Of a DNA stretch of 64,000 nucleotides, positions 31,279-41,757 are shown one piece after another (position 1 is the first letter of the stretch; every line of letters starts with the position of its first letter). This DNA comes from Palsa-506 sp963786975. GTDB taxonomy: Bacteria > Actinomycetota > Actinomycetes > Streptosporangiales > Streptosporangiaceae. Made by a program: the position numbers and the translations under genes. Below the pieces are notes generated by a model. That model was not told the origin of the DNA, searched no databases, and saw only the letters and a program-made list of their open reading frames with translations. The stretch covers positions 372,001 through 436,000 of the forward strand of contig CAWBBE010000012.1 of the NCBI GenBank assembly GCA_963786975.1. Direction: 5' to 3'.

Positions 31279-34194
31279 ATGGAACTGCGCAGGCGCCCGG
31301 CCGCGCGGGTGCTCGCGGTACTTGCGGCCGCCGTGCTCGTCATCGCCGCGGTCGCCGCCGTCCTCGTGGTGGCCAGCCGGCCTGCCCCGGTCAGCGCGCG
31401 GAACCTGCGGATTGCCGTCACCGACGGCCCGCACGACAACTCCGATGTGGTGCTCGACGCGACCTTCTTCACCCCGGCGGGCAGCGGCCGGGCGCCGGCC
31501 ATCCTGCTGGCGCACGGGTTCGGCGAGACCAAGAACGCCGTCCGGCCGGAGGCCGAGCAGCTGGCCCGGGCCGGGTTCGCGGTGCTGACCTGGTCGGCCC
31601 GCGGATTCGGCAAGTCCACCGGGCAGATCGCGCTCGACTCCCCGGACTACGAGGTCAAGGACGTCGAGCAGCTGGTCAGCTGGCTGGCCAGGCAGCCGCG
31701 GGTGCTGCTGGATCATCCCGGGGATCCCCGGGTGGGCATCGCCGGGGCTTCCTACGGCGGCGGGACCGCCCTGCTGGCCGCCGCCTACGACCACCGGATC
31801 GACGCGATCGTCCCGCAGATCACCTGGAACAACCTGGCCACCGCGCTGTTCCCGAACGCGGCAGGCGGCGGCCCGCAGGCCGGCGTATTCAAGAAGCAGT
31901 GGGCCGGCCTGCTGTTCACCCAGGGATCCGTCGGCTTCGGCGCGGCCGGCCAGCCGGGCTCCGGCCCGGGCTTGACCGGCCCGGGCGCCGCAGGCCAGCG
32001 GGCGGCCGGACCGGGCGGCTCCGGCCAGGGCGCGGCGGGCCAGGGCGGTGCGGGCCAGCAGCCCCCGGGCGGCCGGGCCGCGCTCGCGGAGGCTGCCCGG
32101 TGCGGCCGGTTCCTGCCCCTGGTCTGCGCCGTGTACCGGCAGGTCGCCACCCTCGGGAAGCCGACGCCGCAGGCGATCTCGCTGCTGCTGCGGTCCAGTC
32201 CGGCCAGCGTCGCCAGCCGGATCGACGTGCCCACCCTGCTCATCCAGGGCAAGCATGACTCGCTGTTCGACCTGGCCCAGGCCGACGCTAACTACCAGGC
32301 GATCAGGCGCAACGGCGGCCCGGTGGACATGGTCTGGTTCGCCGGCGGGCACGACGGCGGCAACCAGGAGGCCAGCCGGGTCGACTCGCTCACCGAGCAG
32401 TGGTTCGACCGGTGGCTGAAGCCGCCGAACCAGCCGTTCCGCCCCGGCGGCAGCAGGCCGGCGGTAACCGCCGGCGCCAGTCCGGGCGCCGGCACCGGAC
32501 AGCCGGCCTTCGCGGTGACCAGGAGCCTGGGCTTCGATCCGTCCAGCGGCACCGAGATCCTCGGCGTCGCCACCGCGGCCAGCTACCCGGGCCTCGGCGG
32601 GACCCGGCAGGCCATGCTGCGGCTGACCGGGCCCGCGCAGACGATCGTGCGCCCGCCGGGCGGGTCTCCGGCCTCGATCTCGGTCTTCCCCGGCCTCGGC
32701 TCGCTCGGCGGGCTCAGCTTCGACATGCCGGGCCAGAGCGCGGCCTTCCAGTCGGCCCCGCTGACCGCGCCGGTCCAGGTCACCGGCTCGCCCTCGGTCC
32801 GGATCCGGCTCGGCGGCGCGGCCCGGGTGACGCTGTTCGCCAAGCTCTACGATGTCGACCAGGCGGGCAACGCGGTGCTGCCCGCCCAGCTCGCCGCGCC
32901 GCTGCAGGTCACCGGCGCCGCCGCGGGGAAGGACGTCACCGTCCGGCTGCCGGCCGTCGACTACGACTTCGCCGCCGGGCACCGGCTGCGCCTCGTGCTG
33001 ACCACCACCGATTTCGCCTACGCCACCCCGCCGCAGGCCGCGGTATACCAGGTCGCGCTGGCCGGTCCCGGCGTGTCGCTGCCGTCCGACCCGGCCCTCG
33101 CGGTCATCGACGGCGGGGTGCCGTGGTGGACCTGGGCCGCGCCGCTGGCGGCGCTGGCCGCGGCCGGGCTGATCCTGGCCGGCCGCCGCCGCCCGGCGGA
33201 CGCGCTGGCACCCGAGCTGGCCGGCGTGCCGCTGGAGATCACCGGCCTGACCAAGCGCTACCACGACGGCCAGCTGGCCGTCGACCGGCTGTCGCTGCGG
33301 GTGAACCGCGGCGAGGTTCTCGGCCTGCTCGGGCCCAACGGCGCGGGCAAGACCACGACGCTGCGGATCCTGATGGGACTGATTCACCAGGATGCCGGCA
33401 CCATCAGGATCTTCGGCCGGCCGGTCCGGCCCGGCGCGCCCGCGCTGTCCAGGCTCGGCTCGTTCGTCGAGGGCCCGGGGTTCCTGCCGCACCTGTCCGG
33501 CCGGGCCAACCTGGACCTGTACTGGCGGGCGACCGGCCGGCCGGCCGGCGACTCGCACCTGGCGGACGTGCTCGCGATAGCGCGCCTGGGCGCCGCCATC
33601 GACCGCCCGGTGCGGGCCTACTCGCACGGCATGCGGCAGCGGCTCGCGATCGCGCAGGCCATGCTCGGCTGGCCGGATCTGCTGGTGCTCGACGAGCCGA
33701 TGAACGGCCTGGATCCGCCGCAGATCAGGGAGATGCGGGATGTCCTGGTGCAGTACGCGGCGGACGGCCGGACCGTCATCCTGTCCAGCCACATGCTCGC
33801 CGAGGTCGAGCAGACCTGCACCCACGTGGTGGTGATGGGCATGGGCAGGCGGCTCGCGGCCGGGCCGGTCAGCGAGATCATCGGCGCCGGATCGGGAATC
33901 GTGGTGGGCACCACGCAGGCGCAGCGGGCGGTGACCGTGCTGGCCGGCCTGCACGGGATCGATGGCGCCGAGCGGCATCCCGACGGCGTGCTCGTGCGCC
34001 CCAACGGGGTAGCCGCCTCCGCCGTGGTCGCCGCGCTGGTCGGGGCCGGGATCCCGGTGGACCGGGTAACCCCGAACCGGCGCCTGGAGGACGCGTTCCT
34101 GGCCCTGATCGCCGGCCCGGCGGAGCCGGCCAGGCCGGAAGATCCGGCTGACCCGGCCGTCCGGGCGGACCGTGGCGGGGAGGAACGGCAATGA
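31279..34194 (+). CDS. CocE/S15-type alpha/beta-hydrolase fused to an ABC transporter ATPase
   Basis: 971 residues. One N-terminal helix (~8-33); hydrolase domain ~45-390 with LLAHGFGETKNA, nucleophile GASYGGG (Ser158), GKHDSLFD and GGHDGGN; a Gly/Ala/Gln-rich loop at ~220-260; an X-Pro-peptidase-like beta-sandwich to ~610; a second helix (~620-635, WTWAAPLAALAAAGLILAG); then an ABC ATPase: LGPNGAGKTTT (~688), YSHGMRQRLAIAQ (~781), LLVLDEPMNGLDP, DrrA/CcmA-like. The hydrolase would lie outside and the ATPase inside. ATG overlaps nothing upstream; the stop overlaps the permease (ATGA). Probably an exporter that processes or senses its cargo. Confidence 0.85.
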   Translation: MELRRRPAARVLAVLAAAVLVIAAVAAVLVVASRPAPVSARNLRIAVTDGPHDNSDVVLDATFFTPAGSGRAPAILLAHGFGETKNAVRPEAEQLARAGFAVLTWSARGFGKSTGQIALDSPDYEVKDVEQLVSWLARQPRVLLDHPGDPRVGIAGASYGGGTALLAAAYDHRIDAIVPQITWNNLATALFPNAAGGGPQAGVFKKQWAGLLFTQGSVGFGAAGQPGSGPGLTGPGAAGQRAAGPGGSGQGAAGQGGAGQQPPGGRAALAEAARCGRFLPLVCAVYRQVATLGKPTPQAISLLLRSSPASVASRIDVPTLLIQGKHDSLFDLAQADANYQAIRRNGGPVDMVWFAGGHDGGNQEASRVDSLTEQWFDRWLKPPNQPFRPGGSRPAVTAGASPGAGTGQPAFAVTRSLGFDPSSGTEILGVATAASYPGLGGTRQAMLRLTGPAQTIVRPPGGSPASISVFPGLGSLGGLSFDMPGQSAAFQSAPLTAPVQVTGSPSVRIRLGGAARVTLFAKLYDVDQAGNAVLPAQLAAPLQVTGAAAGKDVTVRLPAVDYDFAAGHRLRLVLTTTDFAYATPPQAAVYQVALAGPGVSLPSDPALAVIDGGVPWWTWAAPLAALAAAGLILAGRRRPADALAPELAGVPLEITGLTKRYHDGQLAVDRLSLRVNRGEVLGLLGPNGAGKTTTLRILMGLIHQDAGTIRIFGRPVRPGAPALSRLGSFVEGPGFLPHLSGRANLDLYWRATGRPAGDSHLADVLAIARLGAAIDRPVRAYSHGMRQRLAIAQAMLGWPDLLVLDEPMNGLDPPQIREMRDVLVQYAADGRTVILSSHMLAEVEQTCTHVVVMGMGRRLAAGPVSEIIGAGSGIVVGTTQAQRAVTVLAGLHGIDGAERHPDGVLVRPNGVAASAVVAALVGAGIPVDRVTPNRRLEDAFLALIAGPAEPARPEDPADPAVRADRGGEERQ

Positions 34195-35054
34195 CAACCG
34201 GGCTGGCCGGCGCCAGCGCACCGGGATACAGCCCGCGCCGGACCCTGCCGTTCCGGGTGGAGGCAGTCCGCCAGCTACGGCGCCGGCGCACGATGATCGC
34301 GTTTGGGATATTGCTTGTCCTGCCGTGGATCCTGGTCGGCGCCTTCGAGGTCAGCGGCCCGGCATCGGCCGGGAACGGGACGCCCGGCCTGGTCGTGGTG
34401 GCAACCCGCGGCGGCCTCAATTTCGCCGCCTTCAGCTTCTTCGTGTCGGCCGGGTTCCTCCTGGTGGTCGCGGTGGCGCTGTTCTGCGGTGACGCCGTGG
34501 CCAGCGAGGCGAGCTGGTCGTCGCTGCGGTACCTGCTGGCCGCGCCGGTGCCGCGGTCCCGGCTGCTGCGGCAGAAGCTGGCGGTGGCGCTGACCTACTC
34601 CGCTGTCGCGATCATCACGCTGGCCGGGATGTCGCTGGTGGCCGGCACGGTCGCGTTCGGCTGGCATCCGCTGCGGCTGCCGGCCACCGGGGTCGACCTG
34701 CCGGCCGGCACCGCGTTCGCGCGGCTGGGCATCGTGCTCGGCTACATACTCATCACCGAGCTGGTGGTGGCGGCGCTCGCGTTCCTGCTGTCGGTATCGA
34801 CCGACTCACCGCTCGGCGCCGTGGGCGGGGCGGTCGGCCTGGTGATCGTCAGCAACATCCTGGACGCGGTAACCGCGCTCGGGTCCTGGCGCGAGATCCT
34901 GCCGAGCCACTGGCAGTTCTCCTGGCTGGAGGCACTCCAGTCGCAGGTCACCTGGAACGGGATGATCGAGGGGGCATCGGTGTCGGTGTGCTACGCCCTG
35001 GTCCTGTTCGCCTTCGCCTTCCGCCGCTTCCGCAATCGCGACATAGTTTCCTGA
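34191..35054 (+). CDS. ABC-2 type permease of the hydrolase-ATPase system
   Basis: 287 residues, about six helices. FRVEAVRQLRRRRTMIAFGIL opening, then ASWSSLRYLLAAPVPRSRLLRQKL (the coupling region of ABC-2 permeases), and C-terminal ILPSHWQFSWLEALQS. Overlaps the ATPase fusion by ATGA, so the two form one transporter. Confidence 0.8.
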   Translation: MTTGLAGASAPGYSPRRTLPFRVEAVRQLRRRRTMIAFGILLVLPWILVGAFEVSGPASAGNGTPGLVVVATRGGLNFAAFSFFVSAGFLLVVAVALFCGDAVASEASWSSLRYLLAAPVPRSRLLRQKLAVALTYSAVAIITLAGMSLVAGTVAFGWHPLRLPATGVDLPAGTAFARLGIVLGYILITELVVAALAFLLSVSTDSPLGAVGGAVGLVIVSNILDAVTALGSWREILPSHWQFSWLEALQSQVTWNGMIEGASVSVCYALVLFAFAFRRFRNRDIVS

Positions 35055-35107
35055 CCCGGGGGCATCAGACGGTACCGGCGGTAACAGGGGAGAAAGGTGG
35101 CGGTACC

Positions 35108-36571
35108 GTGTGGGCACGGCTCGAGCAGCTTGAGGTGCGGCACCGGGGACGCCAGGCGCGGCAGGCAGGCGGCCAGCAGACCGGGCCGCGGCCGGCGCCG
35201 TCCCGGCCGGCCGGCACCGATCTCCTGCCGCAGATCGAGCACGTCGTCGTGCTGATGATGGAGAACCACTCCTACGACAACTACCTCGGCATGCTGCAGG
35301 GCCGCGGCGAGGGCTTCCGGCTCGGGCCGGACGGCGAAGCCCGAGGTGTCCAACCCGGGCACCGGCGGCGAGCAGGTTCGCGCCTACCACCTGCCATCCA
35401 CCGGCCAGCACCCGCAGCTGCCTTCGCAGAGCTGGCATGCCAGCCACCTGCAGTGGGGCCACGGGAAATGCGACGGGTTCGTGGCCAGCACCCAGGTCAC
35501 GGCACCCGGCGCCGAGGCCGCCGCGGCCGGCATGGGCTACTGGACCGAGGACGACCTGCCGTTCTACTACGGCCTGGCCCGGACGTTCCCGCTGGCCGAT
35601 CACTGGTTCAGCTCGTGCCTGGGCCCGACGTTCCCCAACCGGCGGTTTCTCATCGCGGGAACGGCACACGGCCTGATCGACGACTCGCCTCTCGACCTGC
35701 TCGACTACCCGCCCGCCGGGACCATCTTCGACATGCTGACCAGGCACGGCATCTCCTGGGTCAACTACCACCCGGTGGCATCGGACACTTCCAGGCTCCG
35801 CCGCTATGCGCATCACAAGCGCCGGATGGCCCGGCGGCGGCTGCTGTCAGCGGGCCGGTCGGTCCGCGGCATGACCGGGGAGATTCAGAAGGACCTGCAG
35901 TTCACCGCGAACGTCTTCCCGGTCGGCATCGGCCGGTACATGCAGCACGTCCGCAGCACGGACCAGTTCTTCACCGACGCAGCCAACGGCACGCTGCCCG
36001 CGTTCAGCATCGTGGACCCCGACTTCGACGGCTACTCCGAGGAAAACCCGCAGGACATCCGGAAGGGCGAGAGCTTCGCCGCTGAAGTGATCAACCGGGT
36101 GATGCACGGCCGGGGATGGCCGCGCACCCTGCTGATCTGGGTGTATGACGAGCACGGCGGCTACTCACGATCACGTCCCGCCGCCAGCGGCCGTGCCGCC
36201 CGACGATGTCGAGGGACGCAGCCTGATCGGCAGCCCGACCCGGCTGCAGTCGCTGCTGCGGCCGCTGTTCCCCGGGCTGGTCAAGAACGCGGAGAACCTG
36301 GCCGCGGGACCGCACCACTACGACCAGTACGGGTTCCGGGTGCCCGCCGTGATCGTCTCGCCGTATGCGCGGCCGGACTACGTCTGCACCGAGGTGCTTC
36401 GACCACACTTCCGTGCTCAGGCTGCTTGAGCAGAAGTGGAACCTGCCCCCGCTGACCCGGCGGGACGCGGCAGCGATCGCGCCGCTCGATGCGCTGGACC
36501 TCACCGCGCCGCCCGCGTTCCTGAATCCGCCGAAGCTGCCGGAGCCCAGCCTGGCGTGGGGTTCCTGGTAA
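35108..36571 (+). pseudogene. Phospholipase C / acid phosphatase-like phosphoesterase, three frameshifts
   Basis: Motifs of the PF04185 phosphoesterase family: HVVVLMMENHSYDNYLGMLQ, QWGHGKCDGF, FPLADHWFSSCLGPTFPNRRFL, FSIVDPDFDGYSEENPQD, WVYDEHGGY-YDHVPPP, then LLEQKWNLPPLTRRD near the end. The pieces lie in three successive frames. Each is restored by deleting one inserted base: G near 35339, C near 36163 (TACTCACGAT) and C near 36398 (GTGCTTCGAC). GTG 35108 follows AAAGGTGG. No signal peptide is evident, unlike secreted PLCs. Confidence 0.75.
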
Positions 36572-36574
36572 CGC

Positions 36575-37231
36575 CTACCGGGCGGCGCGGGCGGACCTGG
36601 CATCGTCAAGCGGTCCGGGGTAGGCCTGCTCGGCCTTGCGCTCCAGGCTCCGCATGTGCCGGCGCCCGTAAATGATCACTGCGGCGATGACCGCGACGAC
36701 CAGCCCGCAGCCCGCGACGGTCACTACCGTGCCGACCTGATGCGCGGCCGCGCCCAGCAGGTACGCGCCGGTGCCGACCAGGGCCGCCCACAGGATCCCG
36801 CCCGCCGCGTTGTAGACCAGGAAACGGCGCCAGCTCATCAGGTTGGTGCCCGCCAGGAAGGCCGCGTAGGTGCGCAGCACCGTGACGAACCGGCCGACGA
36901 ACACCACGCTGCCGCCATGGCGCTCGAAAAGGTAACGGCCCACCTTAAGCTTCGCCTCGTCCACGTGCACCCGGTGGCCGTACCGGCGCAGCAGCCGGTA
37001 GCCTCCGCCGCGGCCGATCAGGTAGCCCAGGTTGTCGCCGGCCACGGCCGCGACGGCCGCCACGATCACCAGGTAGACCAGGCTCAGCCGGTGCGTACTG
37101 CCAGCGAAAAGGGCGGCGGCGATCAGCGTGGTCTCGCCGGGGATGGGCACGCCGAGGCTCTCCAGGCCGACCGCGAGGAAGACGGCCCAGTAGCCGTAGG
37201 CCTGGACCAGGTGCTCGGCGGTAGCTGTCAT
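36575..37231 (-). CDS. DedA-family membrane protein
   Basis: 218 residues. GYWAVFLAVGLESLGVPIPGETTLIAAALFAG is the DedA/VTT-domain signature, with GDNLGYLIGRGGG, FVGRFVTVLRTYAAFLAG and helix-breaking prolines/glycines. About five helices. DedA proteins act in lipid flipping and envelope homeostasis. Minus strand, convergent with the phosphoesterase. Confidence 0.85.
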   Translation of the reverse strand: MTATAEHLVQAYGYWAVFLAVGLESLGVPIPGETTLIAAALFAGSTHRLSLVYLVIVAAVAAVAGDNLGYLIGRGGGYRLLRRYGHRVHVDEAKLKVGRYLFERHGGSVVFVGRFVTVLRTYAAFLAGTNLMSWRRFLVYNAAGGILWAALVGTGAYLLGAAAHQVGTVVTVAGCGLVVAVIAAVIIYGRRHMRSLERKAEQAYPGPLDDARSARAAR

Positions 37232-37378
37232 GGGGCGCGCAGTACCCCGCGTTGGCCCCCCGAATCACGCAATGGCCTCCGAACCGCAGCGCATACGTTC
37301 CCCGAACCGGGGTAATGGCGGCTGGCCGATAAGAATGTCGGCCTGGCCAGACTGGGCAAGAACTGAGAGGTGGCCCCC

Positions 37379-38206
37379 ATGCCATCGGTATCGTCACCCA
37401 CGACGAACGTTTCCGCCAGCGCCAGGCGCGCATCCAACAGCACCGCGGCGCGCGGCCTGGCCAGGGCGGGCCTCACCGCGCGCGGGGTCATCTACATCCT
37501 CATCGGCTGGGTCGCGATCCTGGTCGCGCTCGGCCAGAGTTCGCGGCACCTTGACCAGCAGGGCGCGCTGCAGTTGCTGGCCGGCAAGCCCTACGGCCTG
37601 GTCTCGCTGTGGCTGCTCGGCATCGGGTTCGCCGGCTACGCGCTCTGGCGTCTCAGCGAGGCCGCCTTCGGCGTCACCGGCGAGGGCAACGGCGCCGGCC
37701 CCCGGCTCAAGTCGCTGGTCCGGGCCGTGATCTACGCGGGTTTCGCGTACCTGACCTTCCAGGTGATCGCCGGCAAGCACGGCAGCCAGACCAAGAAGAC
37801 GCAGGACGTGACGGCCAAGGTGATGCATCACTCCGGCGGCCGCTGGCTGGTGGGCATCGTCGGCCTGGTCATCGTGATCGCCGGCCTGACGCTGGTTTTC
37901 GAGGGCATCCGCCGCAAGTTCATGAAGTTCCTGCAGACCGCGCAGATGAATGCCCGGACGCGCCGCGTGGTGGAGCGGCTCGGCGTCACCGGGACCGCAG
38001 CCCGCGGCGCGGTGTTCGCGCTGGCCGGCGTCCTCGTGGTGGAGGCGGCCGTCACCTACAAGCCGGCCAAGGCGGGCGGCATCGACAAGGCGCTGCTCAC
38101 GCTGCGCAACCAGCCGTTCGGCGAGTTCCTGCTGTTCCTCGCGGCGCTCGGCCTGATCATCTTCGGCGTCTACGCGCTGTGCGAGGCCCGCTGGCGCAAG
38201 GTCTGA
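37379..38206 (+). CDS. DUF1206 membrane protein
   Basis: 275 residues, six helices as three repeated pairs: ARAGLTARGVIYILIGWVAI, SLVRAVIYAGFAYLTFQV and ERLGVTGTAARGAVFALAGV each open one DUF1206 unit. Function unknown, widespread in actinobacteria. ATG 37379 is preferred to GTG 37370 because AGAGG lies 8 bases upstream. Confidence 0.85.
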   Translation: MPSVSSPTTNVSASARRASNSTAARGLARAGLTARGVIYILIGWVAILVALGQSSRHLDQQGALQLLAGKPYGLVSLWLLGIGFAGYALWRLSEAAFGVTGEGNGAGPRLKSLVRAVIYAGFAYLTFQVIAGKHGSQTKKTQDVTAKVMHHSGGRWLVGIVGLVIVIAGLTLVFEGIRRKFMKFLQTAQMNARTRRVVERLGVTGTAARGAVFALAGVLVVEAAVTYKPAKAGGIDKALLTLRNQPFGEFLLFLAALGLIIFGVYALCEARWRKV

Positions 38207-38360
38207 GCCCGGGCCCGCTGGCCGTCCCCGCCCCCGGCGGCATCCGCCCGCCGGCGCTGAGCCGGCCCGGGCGCCGCCAGCGGCGGCCAGCCAGGGCCAG
38301 CGCCGCGGCACTGTGGTACAAGAGTGCGAACGGGCGCATGCTGGCACGGGGGAGGTGCGG

Positions 38361-41300
38361 ATGGCGACCCCCGACGGAGGCGCGGCCCCGCGGCCGGTGC
38401 AGCTGCGGCTGGTCGGCACCTTCGCCATCGCCCGCGGCGACGAGCCGGTGGCCGGCCATGACCTCGGCAGCCGGAAGGCACGGACGCTGCTCAAGCTGCT
38501 GGCGGTGGAGCGCCCCCGGATCGTCCCGGCCGAGCGGATCACGGCGGTGCTGTGGGACGATACGCCGCCGGCCCGGCCGGCGGAGAACGTCGCGACGTTC
38601 GTCAGCCGGCTGCGCCGCGTCCTCGGGGCTGACGTCATTCACGGCGGCCGGCCCGGGTACCGGCTGGGCTCGCCGCCCGCGGTCCGGACCGACCTGGACG
38701 ACGCCGTCCGGTGGGCGGCCGAGGCGGAGCGGCGGCTGGCCGCGGCCGAGCCCGCCCTCGCGGTCGCCGCCGCGACCCGCGCCAGCGACCTGCTGACGGC
38801 CGGCCTGGTGCTGGAAGACGAGCCGGCCGCCGAATGGGCCGAGCCGGCCCGCGCCGCGCACGCCGAGCTCACCCGGCGGGCCCGGCGGGTGCTGGCCGAG
38901 GCAGCGCTGGCGGCCGGCGACGCCGCCGCCGCGGCCGACGCCGCCGCGGCGGCGGTGGCCGCCGACCCGTATGACGAGCGCGCCCGCCGGGCGCTGATGC
39001 GCGCGTACGTCGCCGCCGGGGAGCCCGCTCGCGCGCTGGCCGGCTACGCCGAGCTGCGCGACCTGCTCGGCGCGGAACTCGGCGCCGACCCGGCCGCCGA
39101 GACGCAGCAGCTGCACCTGGCCGTGCTCCGCGAGCAGGAGCCCGGCCAGCCGCCCGGCCAGCCCGGCCGCGACGTGCCCGCCGAGCTGCCCGGCCGGGAC
39201 GCCGAGCTAGGCCTGCTGCGGGCCGCCTGGAACGCGGCCGCGGCCGGCCGCCCGGCCCTCTGCCTGGTCAGCGGCGAGGCCGGGATCGGCAAGACCCGGC
39301 TGGTCGACGAGCTGACCACGATCGCGGCCGGGACCGGCGGCACGGTGCTCGCCGCGCGCTGCTACGAGACCGAGCGGTCCCTGTTCCTGCAGCCGTTCGC
39401 CGACGCGATCGCCACCGTGGTCCGCGCGATGCCGCCCGCCACGGCGCGGGATCTGGCCGGCGCCCACGCGGCGGTGCTGACCCGGCTGGTGCCGGAGATC
39501 GCGGAACTGCTCGGCCCGGTGCCGGCCGCGCGGCCGGAGACCGCGGACATCGAGCGGCGGCGGGCGTTCACCGCGGTCACCGCGTTCATCCGGGGCCTGG
39601 CCGACCGTAACCCGGTGCTGCTCAGCTTCGACGACCTGCAGAACGCGGGCCGGGCGACCGTTGAGCAGCTGCACTACCTGGCCAGGCACGTGCCGAGCAG
39701 CCGGCTGCTCGCGGTCGCGACGGTCCGCGCGGAGGAAGGAGCCGGGGTGCTGGACTCGCTGGCGGACGTCTCGTCCCGGCTGGAGCTCGGCCCGCTGCCG
39801 GCCGGCGCGGTCACCAGCCTGGCGGCGGCGGCCGGCCTGGCCGACCAGGCCGACAACATCATCGGGCGCACCCGCGGGCATGCGCTGTTCGTGGTCGAGA
39901 CGCTGCGCGCGCTGACCGGCGGCAACGCCGGCATCCCGGTGTCGCTGGCGGAGGCCGTGCTGGCGCGGGTCCGGCGGGCAGGCCAGCCGGTCGAGACCGC
40001 GCTGCGCGCGGCCGCGGTGCTCGGCGCCTCGTTCGACCCGGCCACGCTGGCCGGCCTGCTCGGCCAGAGCGCGCACGCCGTGCTCGGGATCTGCGCCGAG
40101 GCGCATGCCGCCCGGCTCCTGGTGGTCGCCGAGCGCGACTACGAATTCGCCAACGACCTGATCCGCGAGGTGCTGTACGCGACCACGCCGGCCCCGGCCC
40201 GGCTGGCCTATCACGGCCATGCGGCCGACCTGCTGACCCGCAAGCCGGAGGCGATGGCGGCGCACGCGTCCGCGGCCGGGGACTGGGCCCGGGCCGCCCG
40301 CGGCTGGCTGCTGGCCGGCGAGCAGGCACTCGACCGGGCCGCCGCCGCGGACGCCGTCGAGCTGCTGACCCGCAGCGTCGACGCGGCCGGCCGGGCCGGC
40401 GACGACGAGGTACGGGCCCGCGCGCTGCTGGCCCGCGGCTGGGCCAGCGAGACCAGGGCCGACTACGCCGACGCGGTCACCGACATCGAGGCGGCGATCG
40501 CCGTGTCCCACGAGACCGGGGACCGGCGGCTGGAGATGATCGGGCTGCTCGCGTTCGGCGGGGACGCCCGCATCGCCCTCGGCCAGCCCATCCCGGACGC
40601 GGTCCGGACCATCGAGCGCGGGCTGGCGATCGCCACCGCGCTGTCCGACCGCGGCGCGGAGGCGAACCTGCGGGCCCGGCTCGCCATCTACGCGGTCAGC
40701 GAACTCCGGTTCGACGAGGCCGTCCAGCAGGGCCGCCTCGCGGTCCGCGCCGCCCGGGCATCCGGCGACGAAGAGGCGCTGGCCGCGGCGCTGGACGGGC
40801 AGAAGGCGTCGGTCGCCTACCTCGGCGAGATCGACGCGCTGGTACCCCTCATCGAGGAGCTCGAGCCGCTGGTCCGCCGTCTCGGTGACCTGCGGCGGCT
40901 GCACTGGACGATCTTCGAGTCGTCCTTTCCCGCGCTCGCGGCCGGGGACTGGGCCGCCGCCGCCGCCCGCATCGACGCGTCCCTCGACGTCAGCCGCCGC
41001 AGCGGCAGCATGTCCCATGCGGCCTGGCATGTCGCCGTCCGCGGGATGGTGGCCCGGCTGCAGGGACACTACGACGAGGCGGTCCGGATCGGCCGCGAGG
41101 CGGTCGCGCTGAGCGACGAGGCGCCGCACTCCTGGGCCGGCGCGGTGGCCGGCGCCGAGCTCGGCACCACCCTGCTGGAGCTCGGTGCCACCGAGGATGC
41201 GATCGCGATGCTGGCCCGCACCCGGGTGGTGGCCGCGTCGCAGTTCGGCGCGGAGGCCAGCCTGCTGCGCTGCCTGGCGCCGCTCGCCGAGGCGACCGGG

Positions 41301-41645
41301 TCCGAGGTGATCCTGGCCGACGCGGCGGCCCTGCTCGGCCAGATCCGGGCGCCGGCCGGCTCGGCGTTCATCACCGGCGACGGCTGCTACCTGGCCGTGG
41401 CGCGGGCCTGGCTGGCGGCCGGCCAGCCGGGCCGGGCGCGGGCGGCGCTGGCCCCCCTGCTGCAGGCCGCTGGCCGGGTGCCGTGGGTGGCGCCGCTGGC
41501 CGCCGGGTCGCTGGTGGACGGCCGCGCCGCGCTCGCGCTCGGCCTCCGCGGGGAGGCCAGCACGCTGCTGGCCCGCGCCGCGGACCTGGCCGGGCGGCAC
41601 GGCCTGCCGCGGATCGCCAGCGAGGCGGCCGCGGCGCTGGACTGA
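38361..41645 (+). CDS. BTAD-domain transcriptional activator with AAA ATPase and TPR region
   Basis: 1094 residues. OmpR-like DNA-binding domain (~12-100: RKARTLLKLLAVERPRIVPAERI, TFVSRLRRVLG), BTAD helices (~110-255), an ATPase with GEAGIGKTR (~308-316) and a Walker B-like LLSFDDLQN, and a long C-terminal TPR array. This is the large AfsR/SARP-like or ATPase-BTAD architecture that often governs secondary metabolism. No biosynthetic cluster is adjacent; the nearest targets are the methyltransferase and glycosyltransferase fusion downstream. ATG follows GGGGGAGG. Confidence 0.85.
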   Translation: MATPDGGAAPRPVQLRLVGTFAIARGDEPVAGHDLGSRKARTLLKLLAVERPRIVPAERITAVLWDDTPPARPAENVATFVSRLRRVLGADVIHGGRPGYRLGSPPAVRTDLDDAVRWAAEAERRLAAAEPALAVAAATRASDLLTAGLVLEDEPAAEWAEPARAAHAELTRRARRVLAEAALAAGDAAAAADAAAAAVAADPYDERARRALMRAYVAAGEPARALAGYAELRDLLGAELGADPAAETQQLHLAVLREQEPGQPPGQPGRDVPAELPGRDAELGLLRAAWNAAAAGRPALCLVSGEAGIGKTRLVDELTTIAAGTGGTVLAARCYETERSLFLQPFADAIATVVRAMPPATARDLAGAHAAVLTRLVPEIAELLGPVPAARPETADIERRRAFTAVTAFIRGLADRNPVLLSFDDLQNAGRATVEQLHYLARHVPSSRLLAVATVRAEEGAGVLDSLADVSSRLELGPLPAGAVTSLAAAAGLADQADNIIGRTRGHALFVVETLRALTGGNAGIPVSLAEAVLARVRRAGQPVETALRAAAVLGASFDPATLAGLLGQSAHAVLGICAEAHAARLLVVAERDYEFANDLIREVLYATTPAPARLAYHGHAADLLTRKPEAMAAHASAAGDWARAARGWLLAGEQALDRAAAADAVELLTRSVDAAGRAGDDEVRARALLARGWASETRADYADAVTDIEAAIAVSHETGDRRLEMIGLLAFGGDARIALGQPIPDAVRTIERGLAIATALSDRGAEANLRARLAIYAVSELRFDEAVQQGRLAVRAARASGDEEALAAALDGQKASVAYLGEIDALVPLIEELEPLVRRLGDLRRLHWTIFESSFPALAAGDWAAAAARIDASLDVSRRSGSMSHAAWHVAVRGMVARLQGHYDEAVRIGREAVALSDEAPHSWAGAVAGAELGTTLLELGATEDAIAMLARTRVVAASQFGAEASLLRCLAPLAEATGSEVILADAAALLGQIRAPAGSAFITGDGCYLAVARAWLAAGQPGRARAALAPLLQAAGRVPWVAPLAAGSLVDGRAALALGLRGEASTLLARAADLAGRHGLPRIASEAAAALD

Positions 41646-41757
41646 CGGCCGATTGCAGTGCGGTGGCGGCCTGACTGCAATGCGGCTGCAACGCCCGGCG
41701 GGACGATCGCAGCGGCCGGATACCCCGGCCCACGACCCACACGGGAGGCACACCCAC

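Noticed and set aside
30265..34221. 1318-residue open frame on the minus strand, antisense to the acyltransferase and hydrolase-ATPase genes
   Set aside because: GC-rich shadow frame. Composition is Arg/Gly/Gln/Asp-rich with no domains, while the plus strand encodes recognisable proteins throughout. The same applies to the long antisense frames at 39207-41918, 42836-46255, 2655-4664 and the first part of 22756-26337.
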